64,000 nucleotides of DNA from the NCBI RefSeq assembly GCF_000622405.1, contig NZ_JASF01000005.1:1178001-1242000 (forward strand). Direction: 5' to 3'. The translations under genes were made by a program, and so were the position numbers. Below, one piece after another: positions 18,690-28,590 of this stretch. This DNA comes from Sulfitobacter donghicola DSW-25 = KCTC 12864 = JCM 14565 (GTDB taxonomy: Bacteria > Pseudomonadota > Alphaproteobacteria > Rhodobacterales > Rhodobacteraceae). Below the pieces are notes generated by a model, which saw nothing but the letters and a program-made list of their open reading frames with translations, searched no databases and was not told the DNA's origin. Numbering within the stretch: position 1 is the stretch's first letter; each line of letters starts with the position of its first letter.

Positions 18690-19769
18690 ATGCCTTTCGC
18701 CCCAGATGTCACCGAAACACTGGCCCGTTCACGGGCTGATTTGCGTATGGGCGTGCCGATTGTATTAGGTACCATGTTGGTCTTTGCCGCTGAAACGCTG
18801 ACACCTCAGCGGCTTGCCGATGCGTTGTCGCTGGAAGGCGATCCTGTGTTGGCGATCACCGCACGGCGCGCTGAGACGCTAAAGGCACGTGCCTATGATG
18901 GTGATCTCGCGCGGCTGCGCCTACCGCAGGACGCTTCGCTTTCTTGGATTCAAAGCATCGCTGACCCCGCGGATGATCTTCGCGCGCCCCTAAAAGGGCC
19001 TCTGATCGCGGAACGCGAAGGGGATGCATCGACCCATAGAACAGCATTGAACGTTGTAAAATCAGCGCGGCTATTGCCCGCTGCTGTGATTTTGGAACTG
19101 GCAAATCCAGCTGAATTTGCCGCGACCCATTCACTGACCCACGTCGATAGCGCTGCTGCTGCCGTGTTGCTGCAAGCAAATAGCCCCCTACATTCGACCG
19201 TTCACGCCCGCCTGCCCATCGAGGTTTCCGAAAAAGGGCGGCTTCATATCTTTCGTCCCGAAAACGGGGGCGAAGAGCATTACGCGATCGAGATCGGCCG
19301 CCCAGATCGTCAGGCTCCTGTTTTGTGCCGCCTCCATTCCGCCTGCTTTACCGGTGATGTTATGGGCAGCATGAAATGTGATTGCGGCCCGCAGCTCCAC
19401 GCGGCGCTTGCCCAAATGGGCAAAGAAGGCCACGGCGTCTTGTTGTACCTTAACCAAGAGGGGCGCGGCATTGGGCTTGCAAACAAAATGCGGGCCTATT
19501 CGCTGCAAGATCAGGGGTTTGACACAGTCGAGGCGAACCACAGATTGGGGTTTGAAGACGACGAACGCGATTTCCGCCTTGGGGCTGACATTTTGAAAAA
19601 GATGGGTTTTTCCGCTGTGAACCTGCTGACGAATAACCCCCGCAAGGTTGATATGATGGAGCAATCTGGCGTTCACGTCGCGCAACGTGTTCCGCTAGTG
19701 GTTGGCGAGAATCGCTTCAACACAGACTACCTCGCGACCAAAGCCGCCAAATCGGGGCACTTTTTGTGA
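18690..19769 (+). CDS. ribA: GTP cyclohydrolase II with an extra N-terminal domain
   Basis: This enzyme starts riboflavin synthesis by opening GTP. The C-terminal domain, from about residue 165, has the zinc cysteines 219, 230 and 232 (ACFTGDVMGSMKCDC), NQEGRGIGLANKMRAYSLQD and LTNNPRKV. The first 160 residues are weakly like the DHBP-synthase half of RibBA, with ITARRAETL and DLRMGVPIVLG, but the acidic DHBP-synthase active-site motif is absent. So it is a RibBA-like protein with only the GTP cyclohydrolase half likely active. At 359 aa it is longer than RibA of E. coli (196 aa). The stop overlaps the next gene by 4 bases. Confidence 0.92.
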   Translation: MPFAPDVTETLARSRADLRMGVPIVLGTMLVFAAETLTPQRLADALSLEGDPVLAITARRAETLKARAYDGDLARLRLPQDASLSWIQSIADPADDLRAPLKGPLIAEREGDASTHRTALNVVKSARLLPAAVILELANPAEFAATHSLTHVDSAAAAVLLQANSPLHSTVHARLPIEVSEKGRLHIFRPENGGEEHYAIEIGRPDRQAPVLCRLHSACFTGDVMGSMKCDCGPQLHAALAQMGKEGHGVLLYLNQEGRGIGLANKMRAYSLQDQGFDTVEANHRLGFEDDERDFRLGADILKKMGFSAVNLLTNNPRKVDMMEQSGVHVAQRVPLVVGENRFNTDYLATKAAKSGHFL

Positions 19770-20260
19770 CGCCCTATGATCTGGTCCTTACCCCCAAGGG
19801 TGTGCGATTTCAGGGGAAAATCTGGCCCTGCACCATCGGCAAAGGGGGCATAAAAACAGACAAACGCGAAGGTGATGGCGCGACCCCGCGTGGGGTACAC
19901 CGCATTGTCGGGATGCTCTACCGTGCGGATCGGATCGCAAAGCCAACAGCCTGGGCTATCCCGATTGGGCCACGGGACCTGTGGTCAGACGCGAGTGAAG
20001 ATATACACTACAACAGCTTGGTGCGTGCGCCTTATGGCCCTAGCCATGAAAAACTGCGCCGCGCCGACCCGTTGTACGATCTTGTTCTGCTCACTGATTG
20101 GAACTGGCCCAATGCCACCAGCGGGAAAGGATCTGCGATCTTTATCCACCAATACCGCAGACCAGGATACCCCACCGAAGGCTGTGTGGCATTTTCGAGA
20201 GCAGATTTACACGAAATCGCGCGCCGAATTTCCCCACACAGCCGACTGATCGTTCCTTAA
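19766..20260 (+). CDS. YkuD-type L,D-transpeptidase-like protein
   Basis: This 164-aa protein has the YkuD catalytic pattern: His128 in AIFIHQYRRPGYPTEGC and nucleophile Cys140. The family makes or trims 3-3 peptidoglycan cross-links, or anchors proteins to the wall. No signal peptide is visible, which is odd for a wall enzyme but common in the YkuD branch with GDGATPRG near the start. The GTG start lies inside the ribA stop (GTGA overlap), so translation is coupled to ribA. It converges on the YggS gene with 4 bases overlap. Confidence 0.85.
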   Translation: MTPYDLVLTPKGVRFQGKIWPCTIGKGGIKTDKREGDGATPRGVHRIVGMLYRADRIAKPTAWAIPIGPRDLWSDASEDIHYNSLVRAPYGPSHEKLRRADPLYDLVLLTDWNWPNATSGKGSAIFIHQYRRPGYPTEGCVAFSRADLHEIARRISPHSRLIVP

Positions 20261-20910
20261 CCGACCACTCGATCGCCAAAGATTGCCGAACCCACGCGAA
20301 CATGAGTCGCGCCCAAGGCGATCGCTTTTTCGAAATCACTGCTCATCCCCATTGATAGACCCTGCAAACCATTGCGTTTCGCAATTTTAGCAAGCAGCGC
20401 AAAGTGAAGCGCGGCTTCTTCCTCAACAGGGGGGATGCACATCAGGCCCTTTACCGGCAGATCCAGCGCCAGACATTCGGCAATGAAACCATCCGCATCC
20501 ATCGGCAAAACACCCGCCTTTTGCTCTTCCTCACCGGTATTCACCTGAATGAACAGATCAGGGCATTTACCGATTTCTTGTGCGATTCGTGCCATTGTGT
20601 TTGCCAGTTTGGGGCGGTCGAGCGTGTGAATGCTGTCAGCCAGCTCCATCGCTTGTCTGGTCTTGTTGGTTTGCAGGGGGCCGATGAGGTGGAGTTCGAT
20701 GTTTTCGAAGCGTTCGCGAAAGGCAGGCCATTTGCCCGCTGCTTCCTGTACTTTGTTTTCACCAAAAACGCGGTGACCTTCTTCCAATACAGCCTCAACA
20801 CGTCCGTTTGGTTGCACCTTACTAACAGCGATCAGTGAAACAGATCCCGCTTCGCGGCCTGCTTTGGCTTCGGCTTTTGTAATTTTTGAAGTGATGTCAC
20901 GCAGTGTCAT
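20257..20910 (-). CDS. YggS-family PLP-binding protein (PLP homeostasis)
   Basis: This 217-aa protein is a PLP-binding, non-catalytic alanine-racemase-fold protein (PLPBP/YggS/PROSC). The cofactor lysine is Lys31 in LIAVSKVQP; typical later motifs are HLIGPLQTNKTRQA, LFIQVNTGEEEQKAG and LSMGMSSDFEKAIALGATHVRVG. The family buffers free pyridoxal phosphate in the cytoplasm. The ATG at 20910 has GGAGCC upstream. Monocistronic, ending against the YkuD-like gene. Confidence 0.92.
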   Translation of the reverse strand: MTLRDITSKITKAEAKAGREAGSVSLIAVSKVQPNGRVEAVLEEGHRVFGENKVQEAAGKWPAFRERFENIELHLIGPLQTNKTRQAMELADSIHTLDRPKLANTMARIAQEIGKCPDLFIQVNTGEEEQKAGVLPMDADGFIAECLALDLPVKGLMCIPPVEEEAALHFALLAKIAKRNGLQGLSMGMSSDFEKAIALGATHVRVGSAIFGDRVVG

Positions 20911-20962
20911 AGTTTGGCTCCTGTTCTAGGGCCTACAAATAACAGCAATGCGGAAAAGAAAA

Positions 20963-20984
20963 GGGGCAGACCGAAGTCTGCCCC
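20963..20984 (-). terminator. Rho-independent terminator of the porin gene
   Basis: A perfect 9-bp GC-rich stem (20963-20971 with 20976-20984) closes a four-base loop that reads TTCG on the transcribed strand, an extra-stable tetraloop. A T-rich tract follows on the minus strand. It lies 26 bases past the porin stop. Confidence 0.9.
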
Positions 20985-21010
20985 AAATCTATTAGATAGT
21001 ATTGTTCAAC

Positions 21011-21907
21011 TTAGAAGTTGAAGCGAACACCCAAGTCAACCATGGTCTCGTCGCCCAAGGAACCGCCTGTGGAAACACCACCGCGCAGGGATGTACCGCC
21101 ACCCATGTCGTGGTTGAAGTCGATACCGAAGGATGTGTCAGCCCACTGGTCAGCGTCTGCAACATAAGCTTCGATGTTTGTTGCTGCGCCTACGTCAACA
21201 CGACCGGCCAGAACGATGTGATCGCCTGCTGTGCCGTTGTCTGCGTATGCCAATGTAACGTCTGCGATACCGAAGGAACCACCAACAGATGCTGCGAACT
21301 CTGTGTCAGCTGCGTTGTCGGAATCCTGTGCACCCAATGCGAATGTCCAGCCGTTCCATGTGTATGCAACGTGTGCTGCGATACGGTCGTCTGTGTCAGA
21401 CGCAGATACGTGCAAGGAGAAGTCGCCTGCGGAGTACAGAACTTCTACACCGTTGTCGCCACCGTCGCCGAGGCCACCGGAGGAGTACGCGTCGCCGCGG
21501 AAGTTGTATGCGGTGTAGTCATAGTTGTGACCGGTCAGACCGATGTCGATTGGGTACATGCCAGGCATGAACTCAAGCGCGCCGAAGATGTTACCAACAC
21601 CGATTTCCAGACCACCGGAACGTGCGAAGTAACGAACGCCGTTGAACTGTGGGCGGTTGCCGTTTGCTGCGTCGCGCTCTTCGCCTTCAAGACGAACACG
21701 TGCACCGAAAGTAACGCCAGCGTCGGATTCAGCTGTCGCGTCGATCTGCAAGCGGAAACGGCTTGTCAGGTCTGTGGAGCTGTCGCCTGTGCCATCGTCA
21801 GAGTTGTATACGATACCAAAGCGGCCGTAGCCGGAGAATGATACGTCTGCTGCTGCAACTGAAGCTGTGGCGACCAGAGCTGTTGTTGCGAAGAGAACTT
21901 TTTTCAT
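21011..21907 (-). CDS. Outer-membrane porin (Rhodobacter-type)
   Basis: This 298-aa outer-membrane protein has a signal peptide cleaved near ASVAAA (residue 20), then DVSFSGYGRFGIVYN, alternating beta-strand patterns and a C-terminal phenylalanine (LGVRFNF) needed for BAM insertion. It is like the trimeric general porins of Rhodobacteraceae; it would let small solutes cross the outer membrane. Codon use is strongly biased, which suggests high expression. GAGGGAAAACTC precedes the ATG. The 276-base upstream gap (21908-22183) should hold promoters for both this and the rightward DUF3576 gene. Confidence 0.92.
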   Translation of the reverse strand: MKKVLFATTALVATASVAAADVSFSGYGRFGIVYNSDDGTGDSSTDLTSRFRLQIDATAESDAGVTFGARVRLEGEERDAANGNRPQFNGVRYFARSGGLEIGVGNIFGALEFMPGMYPIDIGLTGHNYDYTAYNFRGDAYSSGGLGDGGDNGVEVLYSAGDFSLHVSASDTDDRIAAHVAYTWNGWTFALGAQDSDNAADTEFAASVGGSFGIADVTLAYADNGTAGDHIVLAGRVDVGAATNIEAYVADADQWADTSFGIDFNHDMGGGTSLRGGVSTGGSLGDETMVDLGVRFNF

Positions 21908-22183
21908 GAGTTTTCCCTCGATTTGAATTCAATAGGACCCGACCGGGGAATTCCGATCAAGGTATGATGCTCTTTTGCGCCGCGCCTCGGCTTTTGGCAA
22001 GCAAACCAGTTCGCCAGAAAGCAATGTCGTCATTGATGGTGCAGCTTTGCCACACCTTCCCCTTTCGCCTGCAGCTTTCCCGTTCGGCAACAGGGCGCCC
22101 TACCGACGCACTATATATACATTGACCTTGCCCAGATGCCTTTGCTTGGGTATTGCATAGAAAACAACGGTAAGGTGGCGACA

Positions 22184-22681
22184 ATGGCGCGCATTCGGGC
22201 ACGAAATATAGTGATACTGGCGGTAGCGCTTGGCGCATTGTCGGCCTGTGGATCAATCGGGAAGATCGGCAAACCCGCGACTGAGCGGCCTGCTCAGTAT
22301 CAAAACCCTAATGTTCCTTCAGTTGTCGAAACTGATTCGAGCAATACAATCTGGTCGCTGTTCAATAATAAGAGCACCGAAAGCACCGTAGCCGTAAACA
22401 AATACCTATGGAGCGCCTCACTGGAGGTGCTTAGCTTCTTGCCCGTAACTTCTGTTGACCCATTCACTGGTGTGATCGTCACCGGCTTTGGAACACCTCC
22501 GGGTGGCGGCCGTTCTTATCGTGCGACTGTCTTGATCGACGATCCTGCGTTAGATGCACGTTCTTTGCATGTTGCATTGCAATCCCGCGGTGGCGCAGTG
22601 AGCAGAGCAACGACACGCGCCGTCGAAGACGCGATTCTTTCGCGCGCGCGTGAACTGCGGATTTCTGACAACAAACTCTAA
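22184..22681 (+). CDS. DUF3576-family lipoprotein
   Basis: This 165-aa protein has a lipoprotein signal (ALGALSACG) and a DUF3576 domain: NTIWSLFNNKSTESTVAVNKYLWSASLEVLSFLPV, then IVTGFGTPPGG. The family is mostly alphaproteobacterial, of unknown function, and is regularly found upstream of leuS, as here. The ATG at 22184 follows TAAGGTGGCG; an in-frame ATG 48 bases upstream lacks the lipoprotein signal at its N-terminus. First gene of the leuS-lptE-holA run. Confidence 0.88.
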   Translation: MARIRARNIVILAVALGALSACGSIGKIGKPATERPAQYQNPNVPSVVETDSSNTIWSLFNNKSTESTVAVNKYLWSASLEVLSFLPVTSVDPFTGVIVTGFGTPPGGGRSYRATVLIDDPALDARSLHVALQSRGGAVSRATTRAVEDAILSRARELRISDNKL

Positions 22682-22770
22682 TCGCCCCACCAACCGAATT
22701 GATTTTTTACAGCGCCGGGCATTGTGAACACCACACGTCCGGCGTTGCTGCGTAAAAAGGCCTGCCTAAA

Positions 22771-25344
22771 ATGACCTCTACCACCCGTTACACCCCATCC
22801 GAGATCGAAGCCCGCTGGCAAGCCGCCTGGGAAAAGGACGAGATATTCAAAGCTGTTCGTTCGGCGGATAAGCCCAAGTATTACGTCCTTGAGATGTTTC
22901 CCTATCCTTCGGGGCGGATTCACATGGGCCACGTACGTAACTATACGTTGGGCGATGTCATTGCGCGCTATAAACTCGCCAAAGGGTTTAACGTCTTGCA
23001 CCCGATGGGTTGGGATTCGTTTGGTTTGGCCGCTGAAAACGCAGCGATGCAAAAAGGTATTCACCCCGGTGAGTGGACCTATCAAAACATCGAAGACATG
23101 AAAAACCAGATGAAGCCGTTAGGCTTTTCGTTGGATTGGTCGCGTGAAATCGCAACATGCCACCCAGATTACTATCAGCACCAGCAGGCGATGTTCATTG
23201 ATATGATCGATGCTGGCCTGATTTATCGCAAGAACGCCATCGTGAACTGGGATCCGGTAGATATGACCGTTCTGGCGAATGAACAGGTTGAACAAGGGCG
23301 CGGCTGGCGCTCGGGGGCGCTGGTGGAACGGCGCGAGCTCACACAGTGGTTCTTTAAGATCTCGGATTACTCCGAAGAGCTGCTTGCCGGGCTGGACACG
23401 CTAGAAAACTGGCCTGCCAAGGTACGCCTGATGCAGGAAAACTGGATCGGGAAATCGCGCGGCCTGCAATTTGCCTTTTCCGCAATCAACGCCCCTGATG
23501 GCCATGACCGCATCGAAGTCTATACAACGCGGCCTGATACGCTGAACGGCGCCAGCTTTGTTGGCATCTCACCAGATCACCCGATTGCCAAACTGCTGGA
23601 ACGTGACAATCCCGAAGTTGCGGCCTTTACGGCAGAATGCCGCAAAGGCGGCACAACAGAAGAAGCGATCGAAACAGCCGAAAAACTGGGCTTTGATACA
23701 GGTATCCGCGTCCGTCATCCGTTTGACACCTCACAAGAGCTGCCAGTCTACATCGCGAACTTCATCTTGATGGATTACGGTACAGGCGCAATTTTTGGCT
23801 GCCCTGCCCATGACCCGCGCGATTTTGAATTCGCGACGAAATATGGCCTGCCGATCATCTCGACCTTCCTGCCCAGCGAAGACGCGAATGAAGAACTAAC
23901 CGAAGCCTTTGTGCCTGCCAAAACCGAAAAGGTTTTCTTCAACCGCGGTTTTGCGGGCGAGCAGTGGCAAACGGGCCTAGAGGCGATTGATGCCGCGATC
24001 ACGTTCTGCGAATCTCAGGGTGTTGGCCAAGGTGTCACTAAATACCGCCTGCGCGACTGGGGTCTGTCCCGCCAGCGCTATTGGGGCTGCCCTATTCCTG
24101 TTGTGCATTGTGATGACTGCGGCGTTGTTCCCGAAAAGAAAGAGAACCTGCCCGTTAAATTGCCCGAAGACGTCACCTTTGACGTACCAGGAAACCCGCT
24201 GGACCGTCACACGGAATGGCGCACAACGCCTTGCCCGTCTTGTGGTAAGCCTGCGCAACGTGAAACCGACACGATGGATACCTTTGTGGATTCGTCATGG
24301 TATTACGCACGCTTTACTGCGCCTCATGCCGATACGCCTACCGTGATGGATGATGCCGAGTATTGGATGAACGTCGATCAATACATCGGCGGGGTCGAGC
24401 ACGCGATCCTTCACCTACTTTACGCACGCTTCTTTGCGCGCGCGATGGAGATCACGGGGCATTTGCCAAAATCAGCCGCCGAACCTTTTGATGCGCTGTT
24501 CACTCAGGGCATGGTGACCCACGCGATCTACAAGACCGAAGCAGGCGCAGATGGGCGCCCTGTCTTCCACTATCCCGAAGAGGTGGACCTAAAAGGGGAC
24601 AAGGCCTTCCTCAAAGAGGGTGGTTCAGAGGTTGAGATCATCCCATCGGCCAAAATGTCCAAATCCAAGAACAACGTTGTTGATCCACTCAGCATCATTT
24701 CCGCCTTTGGTGCGGATACGGCCCGCTGGTTTGTGCTCAGCGATTCGCCTCCCGAACGTGACGTCGAATGGACAGCCTCAGGCGCTGAAGCCGCCTATAA
24801 ACACCTCACTCGTGTTTGGAACATCTGTGACCGTATCGGTGCGATGGAAGACGGGGCAAAGGGCGAAGGTGATGATGATCTGCTGAGACAGATGCATAAA
24901 GCCATCCACGATGTGACCATGGCGATTGAAAGCTTTGGATTTAACGCCGCCATCGCCAAGCTGTACGGCTTTACCGCGACTTTGCAAAAATCCAAAGCAT
25001 CCAAAGCCGCGCAGCGCGAGGCAGTAATGACGCTGGCACAGCTGATGTCACCGATGACGCCACACTTGGCCGAAGATATTTGGGCGAACCAAGGCGGCGA
25101 GGGCCTGATCGCCAAAGCCCCTTGGCCGGTTGTTGATGAATCCATGCTGAAGGACGACAATGTCACCCTGCCTATTCAGGTGAACGGCAAACGTCGCGGC
25201 GAAATCAACGTTCCTGCCGAGATGCCAAAGGATGAGGTCGAAAAGCTGGCCCTTGCCCATGAGGCTGTTATCCGTATCCTTGACGGCGGAACACCCAAGA
25301 AGGTGATCGTTGTCCCGGGGCGGATTGTGAATGTCGTTGTTTAA
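22771..25344 (+). CDS. leuS: Leucyl-tRNA synthetase
   Basis: LeuS charges tRNA-Leu. The 857-aa protein is class I: HIGH-type motif HMGH at 51-54 in [16 protein letters not shown], an inserted CP1 editing domain between, and KMSKS at 628-632. Zinc-type cysteine pairs (CDDC and CPSC) lie between. The ATG at 22771 follows AAAAAGG. Its 3' end overlaps lptE by 14 bases, so the pair is translationally coupled. Confidence 0.97.
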   Translation: MTSTTRYTPSEIEARWQAAWEKDEIFKAVRSADKPKYYVLEMFPYPSGRIHMGHVRNYTLGDVIARYKLAKGFNVLHPMGWDSFGLAAENAAMQKGIHPGEWTYQNIEDMKNQMKPLGFSLDWSREIATCHPDYYQHQQAMFIDMIDAGLIYRKNAIVNWDPVDMTVLANEQVEQGRGWRSGALVERRELTQWFFKISDYSEELLAGLDTLENWPAKVRLMQENWIGKSRGLQFAFSAINAPDGHDRIEVYTTRPDTLNGASFVGISPDHPIAKLLERDNPEVAAFTAECRKGGTTEEAIETAEKLGFDTGIRVRHPFDTSQELPVYIANFILMDYGTGAIFGCPAHDPRDFEFATKYGLPIISTFLPSEDANEELTEAFVPAKTEKVFFNRGFAGEQWQTGLEAIDAAITFCESQGVGQGVTKYRLRDWGLSRQRYWGCPIPVVHCDDCGVVPEKKENLPVKLPEDVTFDVPGNPLDRHTEWRTTPCPSCGKPAQRETDTMDTFVDSSWYYARFTAPHADTPTVMDDAEYWMNVDQYIGGVEHAILHLLYARFFARAMEITGHLPKSAAEPFDALFTQGMVTHAIYKTEAGADGRPVFHYPEEVDLKGDKAFLKEGGSEVEIIPSAKMSKSKNNVVDPLSIISAFGADTARWFVLSDSPPERDVEWTASGAEAAYKHLTRVWNICDRIGAMEDGAKGEGDDDLLRQMHKAIHDVTMAIESFGFNAAIAKLYGFTATLQKSKASKAAQREAVMTLAQLMSPMTPHLAEDIWANQGGEGLIAKAPWPVVDESMLKDDNVTLPIQVNGKRRGEINVPAEMPKDEVEKLALAHEAVIRILDGGTPKKVIVVPGRIVNVVV

Positions 25345-25816
25345 CCGCCGAAGCCTGATCGCGCTGCCCTTTGCGTTGGCCGCCTGTGGTTTTACGCCTG
25401 CATATGGCCCTGAGGGCGCGGGAACAAAGCTGCGCGGGCAGGTGTTGGTGCAAGAGCCGTCTTCACAAGCGGGCTACCTGCTGACACGCCATCTGGAAAC
25501 CCGACTGGGGCGTAGCGGTAGCTCGGCACGGTATGCGTTAGACCTGAACATCGTGTTGAAGCAAGACGGGCTGGCAATTAACACGGCGGGTGACACGACG
25601 CGGTTTAATTTGACGGGTCGTGTCAACTATGCGTTGCGTGACACTAATTCTGGTGATGTTCTCTCTTCTGGCGAAGTCGAGAATTTTACCGCTTACTCGG
25701 CCACAGGCACCACTGTTGCATCTTTGGCTGCTGAGCGGGACGCCGTTGAGCGGCTGATGAACATCCTTGGCGACCAAATCACCGCCCGCTTGTTTGCTAC
25801 GGACCTGCCCTCATGA
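25331..25816 (+). CDS. lptE: LPS-assembly lipoprotein LptE
   Basis: LptE sits in the LptD barrel and helps place lipopolysaccharide in the outer leaflet. The 161-aa product has a lipoprotein signal (FALAACGF, acylated Cys19) and the alphaproteobacterial LptE pattern [11 protein letters not shown] followed by a beta-rich fold with [28 protein letters not shown] strands. The position between leuS and holA, overlapping both (14 and 4 bases), is the conserved location of lptE in Proteobacteria. Confidence 0.88.
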   Translation: MSLFNRRSLIALPFALAACGFTPAYGPEGAGTKLRGQVLVQEPSSQAGYLLTRHLETRLGRSGSSARYALDLNIVLKQDGLAINTAGDTTRFNLTGRVNYALRDTNSGDVLSSGEVENFTAYSATGTTVASLAAERDAVERLMNILGDQITARLFATDLPS

Positions 25817-26820
25817 AACTAGGTCGCCGCGATGGCGCTGGGATCGTCGCGAAACCGCCCAAGGATAAGCTTGGGCTGTTGTTATACGGCAGCGACGCCA
25901 TGCGCGTGGCCCTCAAACGGCAAGAGTACCTAAAAGCGCTGCTCGGCCCTGCCGCCGAAGAGGAAATGCGACTCACCCGCATTCCTGCAGGCGAGCTGCG
26001 GCGCGAACCTGCGCTGTTGATGGATGCCATCAAAGCTGTCGGCTTTTTCCCTGGTCCCCGCGCTGCCTTTGTAGAGGGCGCAACCGAACTGGTGGCGCAA
26101 ACCATAATCCAAACGATGGAGGATTGGCAGGCGGGGGATGCGCAAATCATCATCACCGCAGGGGATTTGAAAAAAACGTCCAAACTGCTCAAGGCCTTTC
26201 AAACCCACAGCAACGCCTATGCGTGGGGTATCTTTGATGATCCCCCTGACCGCGCCGAAATTGAGCGCCTTTTAAACGAGGCAAAGCTTCGGGCGGATGG
26301 ACCAGCAATGACCGCGCTGGAAGACCTTGCTCGCAGCCTTGATCCAGGTGATTTTCGCCAAACCCTTGAAAAGCTGTCGTTGTACAAACTCAGCGATACG
26401 GACACGGCGGTATCTCTTGATGATCTTGCGGCTTGTTCCCCTGCCTCGGTTGAGGCCGCTGTCGATGACATCATCAACGTCATCGCTGAAAAACAGATCA
26501 AGCTGATCGGCCCCTTGATGCGCCGCCTGCAAAGCCAAGGCGTGAACGCTGTGACCCTGAGCATCATGGCCATGCGCCATTTCCGCACCCTCCACCGTAG
26601 TGCCTGCAACCCTGGTGCCCCGATCTGGGGCGTACGCGACCGCGACCGTGTGATGCGCCAAGCCCGCGATTGGGGGACACCGAAATTAGAGACCGCCCTG
26701 ACGATTTTGACAGACACTGATTTGCAACTACGCTCAGCAGGGCAAACTGCCCCTGCAATGGCGATCATAGAACGCACGTTCATTCGCCTCGCCATGTTTG
26801 GGGCCAGCAGAGGAGGCTAA
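25813..26820 (+). CDS. holA: DNA polymerase III subunit delta
   Basis: HolA opens the sliding clamp as part of the clamp-loader complex. The 335-aa protein shows the delta fold: GLLLYGSDAMRVALKRQEYLKALLG at the N-terminus, a degenerate AAA+ centre with no Walker A lysine motif, and RLLNEAKLRADGPAMTALEDLA and MRRLQSQGVNAVTLSIMAMRHFRTLHR in the helical C-terminal half. The ATG overlaps the lptE stop by four bases. Confidence 0.92.
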   Translation: MKLGRRDGAGIVAKPPKDKLGLLLYGSDAMRVALKRQEYLKALLGPAAEEEMRLTRIPAGELRREPALLMDAIKAVGFFPGPRAAFVEGATELVAQTIIQTMEDWQAGDAQIIITAGDLKKTSKLLKAFQTHSNAYAWGIFDDPPDRAEIERLLNEAKLRADGPAMTALEDLARSLDPGDFRQTLEKLSLYKLSDTDTAVSLDDLAACSPASVEAAVDDIINVIAEKQIKLIGPLMRRLQSQGVNAVTLSIMAMRHFRTLHRSACNPGAPIWGVRDRDRVMRQARDWGTPKLETALTILTDTDLQLRSAGQTAPAMAIIERTFIRLAMFGASRGG

Positions 26821-26824
26821 CACC

Positions 26825-27418
26825 ATGTATAAAGTTATCGGAGCACCAGCCACACGCGCCTTTCGCGTCATGTGGATGCTCGAAGAGCTTGGCCAGCCCT
26901 ATGAAGTTATCCCAGTAAAGCCCGCCTCAAAAGAGGCTCGCGACTATAACCCTTCGGGCAAAGTACCCGCCCTTGTGGATGGTGAGGAAACCCTCACCGA
27001 CTCTGTCGCGATCATGCAGTACCTTGCGGATAAACATGGCGGTTTGACTGCACCTGCAGGCACCCCGCAACGCGCACGCCAAGATGCGATGCTGTTCTGG
27101 TTGATCGACGAATTCGACGCGATTCTCTGGGCCGCTGCCAAACACAGCTTTGTCTTTCCAGAAGACATGCGTGTGCCGATCATCAAAGACAGTTTGAAGG
27201 CCGAGTTCCTGCGCGCGTCAACCGTGCTGGCCAATCGTCTGGATGGCCCTTTTTTGATGGGTGACGAGATAACCGTACCTGACCTATTGGCCGTTCATTG
27301 TATCAACTGGTCCATCGGCGCAAAGTTCCCAAAGGTGGATGAGCGCCTTGGCTCTTGGGCGGCAGAGCTGCGCAAACGCGACGCGTTCAAAGCGGTTCGA
27401 GCGCAAACCAGTTCTTAA
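26825..27418 (+). CDS. Glutathione S-transferase family protein
   Basis: This 197-aa protein has a thioredoxin-like N-terminal domain with GSH-site pattern GKVPALVDGEETLTDSVAIMQYLADKHG and an all-helical C-terminal domain ending with NWSIGAKFPKVDERL. The ATG at 26825 follows AGAGGAGG, five bases behind the holA stop. Family members conjugate glutathione to electrophiles or act as disulfide reductases; the substrate is unknown. It ends against the leftward flavoprotein gene with a 4-base overlap. Confidence 0.9.
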   Translation: MYKVIGAPATRAFRVMWMLEELGQPYEVIPVKPASKEARDYNPSGKVPALVDGEETLTDSVAIMQYLADKHGGLTAPAGTPQRARQDAMLFWLIDEFDAILWAAAKHSFVFPEDMRVPIIKDSLKAEFLRASTVLANRLDGPFLMGDEITVPDLLAVHCINWSIGAKFPKVDERLGSWAAELRKRDAFKAVRAQTSS

Positions 27419-28590
27419 CCAATCTTCGCGGCTGCATGGCGCCCTGCCCATGCGCCTGTCGCAAGGCATGCCGTGATCAAATAGCCTCCGGTGGGGGCTT
27501 CCCAATCCAACATTTCCCCCACAACATAGGTTGCTGGCATGCTTTGCAGCATCAACGTCTCATCCACCCCGCTCCACGCAACGCCCCCCGCGGTCGAGAT
27601 CGCCTCGTCCATGGGTCGAAGCCCTGAATGTTGCACAGGCACTGCTTTTATCAGTTTCGCCAATTGCTTTGGGTCTTTTGGCAGTGGCTTTGCCATCTCT
27701 TGCAGCAAGGCAATCTTTGCCGGATCCAGCTTGAGCACCTTTCGCATGTGGTTGGTGAGCGTGGCCTTGCCCTGAGGTTTGGACAGTTTCTTTCCAATGT
27801 TTTCCAGCGTTTGGTCGGGCGCCAGATCAACAACCAGTTGGTGGCCGTCCCTCACGCCGCGAGAAACGGAATAGACCCCTCCGCCTTCGATCCCCTGCCG
27901 CGATATGACCGCTTCGCCACGAGATGTGAAAGGGCCAGAGGATAGTGCAATCCCCTTCAACGCAAAGCCAAAATGTTTCTCCATAAAGGAGGACCAGTCG
28001 ATTTTGATCCCAGCATTGGCAGCCGAGAAGGGGGTCACTGGCACGTTTTTTGCCTGAAACGCCTCAGCCCAAACACCATCCGAACCCAATCTTTTCCAGC
28101 TTGCTCCGCCCAGCGCAAAAATCGTGACATCAGCACCCAGCGTTTGCACGCCCTCAGGGGTGTCAAAGCGCAGGCCGCCGTCGCTCCAACCCGTCCAGCG
28201 CCAACGCGTGTTAAACGTGACACCCAACGCATCAAGACGTCCAAGCCACGCACGCAGCAAAGGCGAAGCTTTCATCGCTTTTGGAAACACGCGGCCCGTT
28301 GAACCTGTGAACAGCTCTTGCCCCAACTCGGCTGCCCATAGCTTGATCTCATTCGGGCCAAAGGCTGCAATCATCGGGGCCAAATGCGGTGAAGCCTCGG
28401 TAAATGCTGCCAAAAATTGTTCGGGGGCCTCATCTTTGGTGATGTTCAAACCCGATTTCCCTGCCATCAGGAATTTACGTCCAACTGATGGCTTTGCCTC
28501 GCAAACTGTGACGGACACACCCGCCTTGGCCAATTCTTCGGCCGCCATTAGTCCCGCAGGGCCTGCGCCAATAATGATTGCTGTGTTCAT
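27415..28590 (-). CDS. HI0933/BaiN-like FAD-dependent oxidoreductase
   Basis: This 391-aa flavoprotein opens with the dinucleotide fold IIIGAGPAGLMAAEELAKAG. It has the family's KFLMAGKSGLNITKDEAPEQF region and a C-terminal GGVAWSGVDETLMLQSMPATYVVGEMLDWEAPTGGYLITACLATG-like end, with ALGGASWKRLGSDG between. This pattern is that of the HI0933/YhiN group (TIGR03862-like subgroup), a set of flavoproteins of mostly unknown reaction. The start overlaps the mscS-like stop by 4 bases, so it is in an operon with the channel gene. Confidence 0.87.
   Translation of the reverse strand: MNTAIIIGAGPAGLMAAEELAKAGVSVTVCEAKPSVGRKFLMAGKSGLNITKDEAPEQFLAAFTEASPHLAPMIAAFGPNEIKLWAAELGQELFTGSTGRVFPKAMKASPLLRAWLGRLDALGVTFNTRWRWTGWSDGGLRFDTPEGVQTLGADVTIFALGGASWKRLGSDGVWAEAFQAKNVPVTPFSAANAGIKIDWSSFMEKHFGFALKGIALSSGPFTSRGEAVISRQGIEGGGVYSVSRGVRDGHQLVVDLAPDQTLENIGKKLSKPQGKATLTNHMRKVLKLDPAKIALLQEMAKPLPKDPKQLAKLIKAVPVQHSGLRPMDEAISTAGGVAWSGVDETLMLQSMPATYVVGEMLDWEAPTGGYLITACLATGAWAGRHAAAKIG

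Noticed and set aside
21002..21841. A 279-codon cysteine-rich reading frame opposite the porin gene
   Set aside because: It is a mirror of the biased codons of the porin on the other strand; it has no ribosome site and an unlikely composition.
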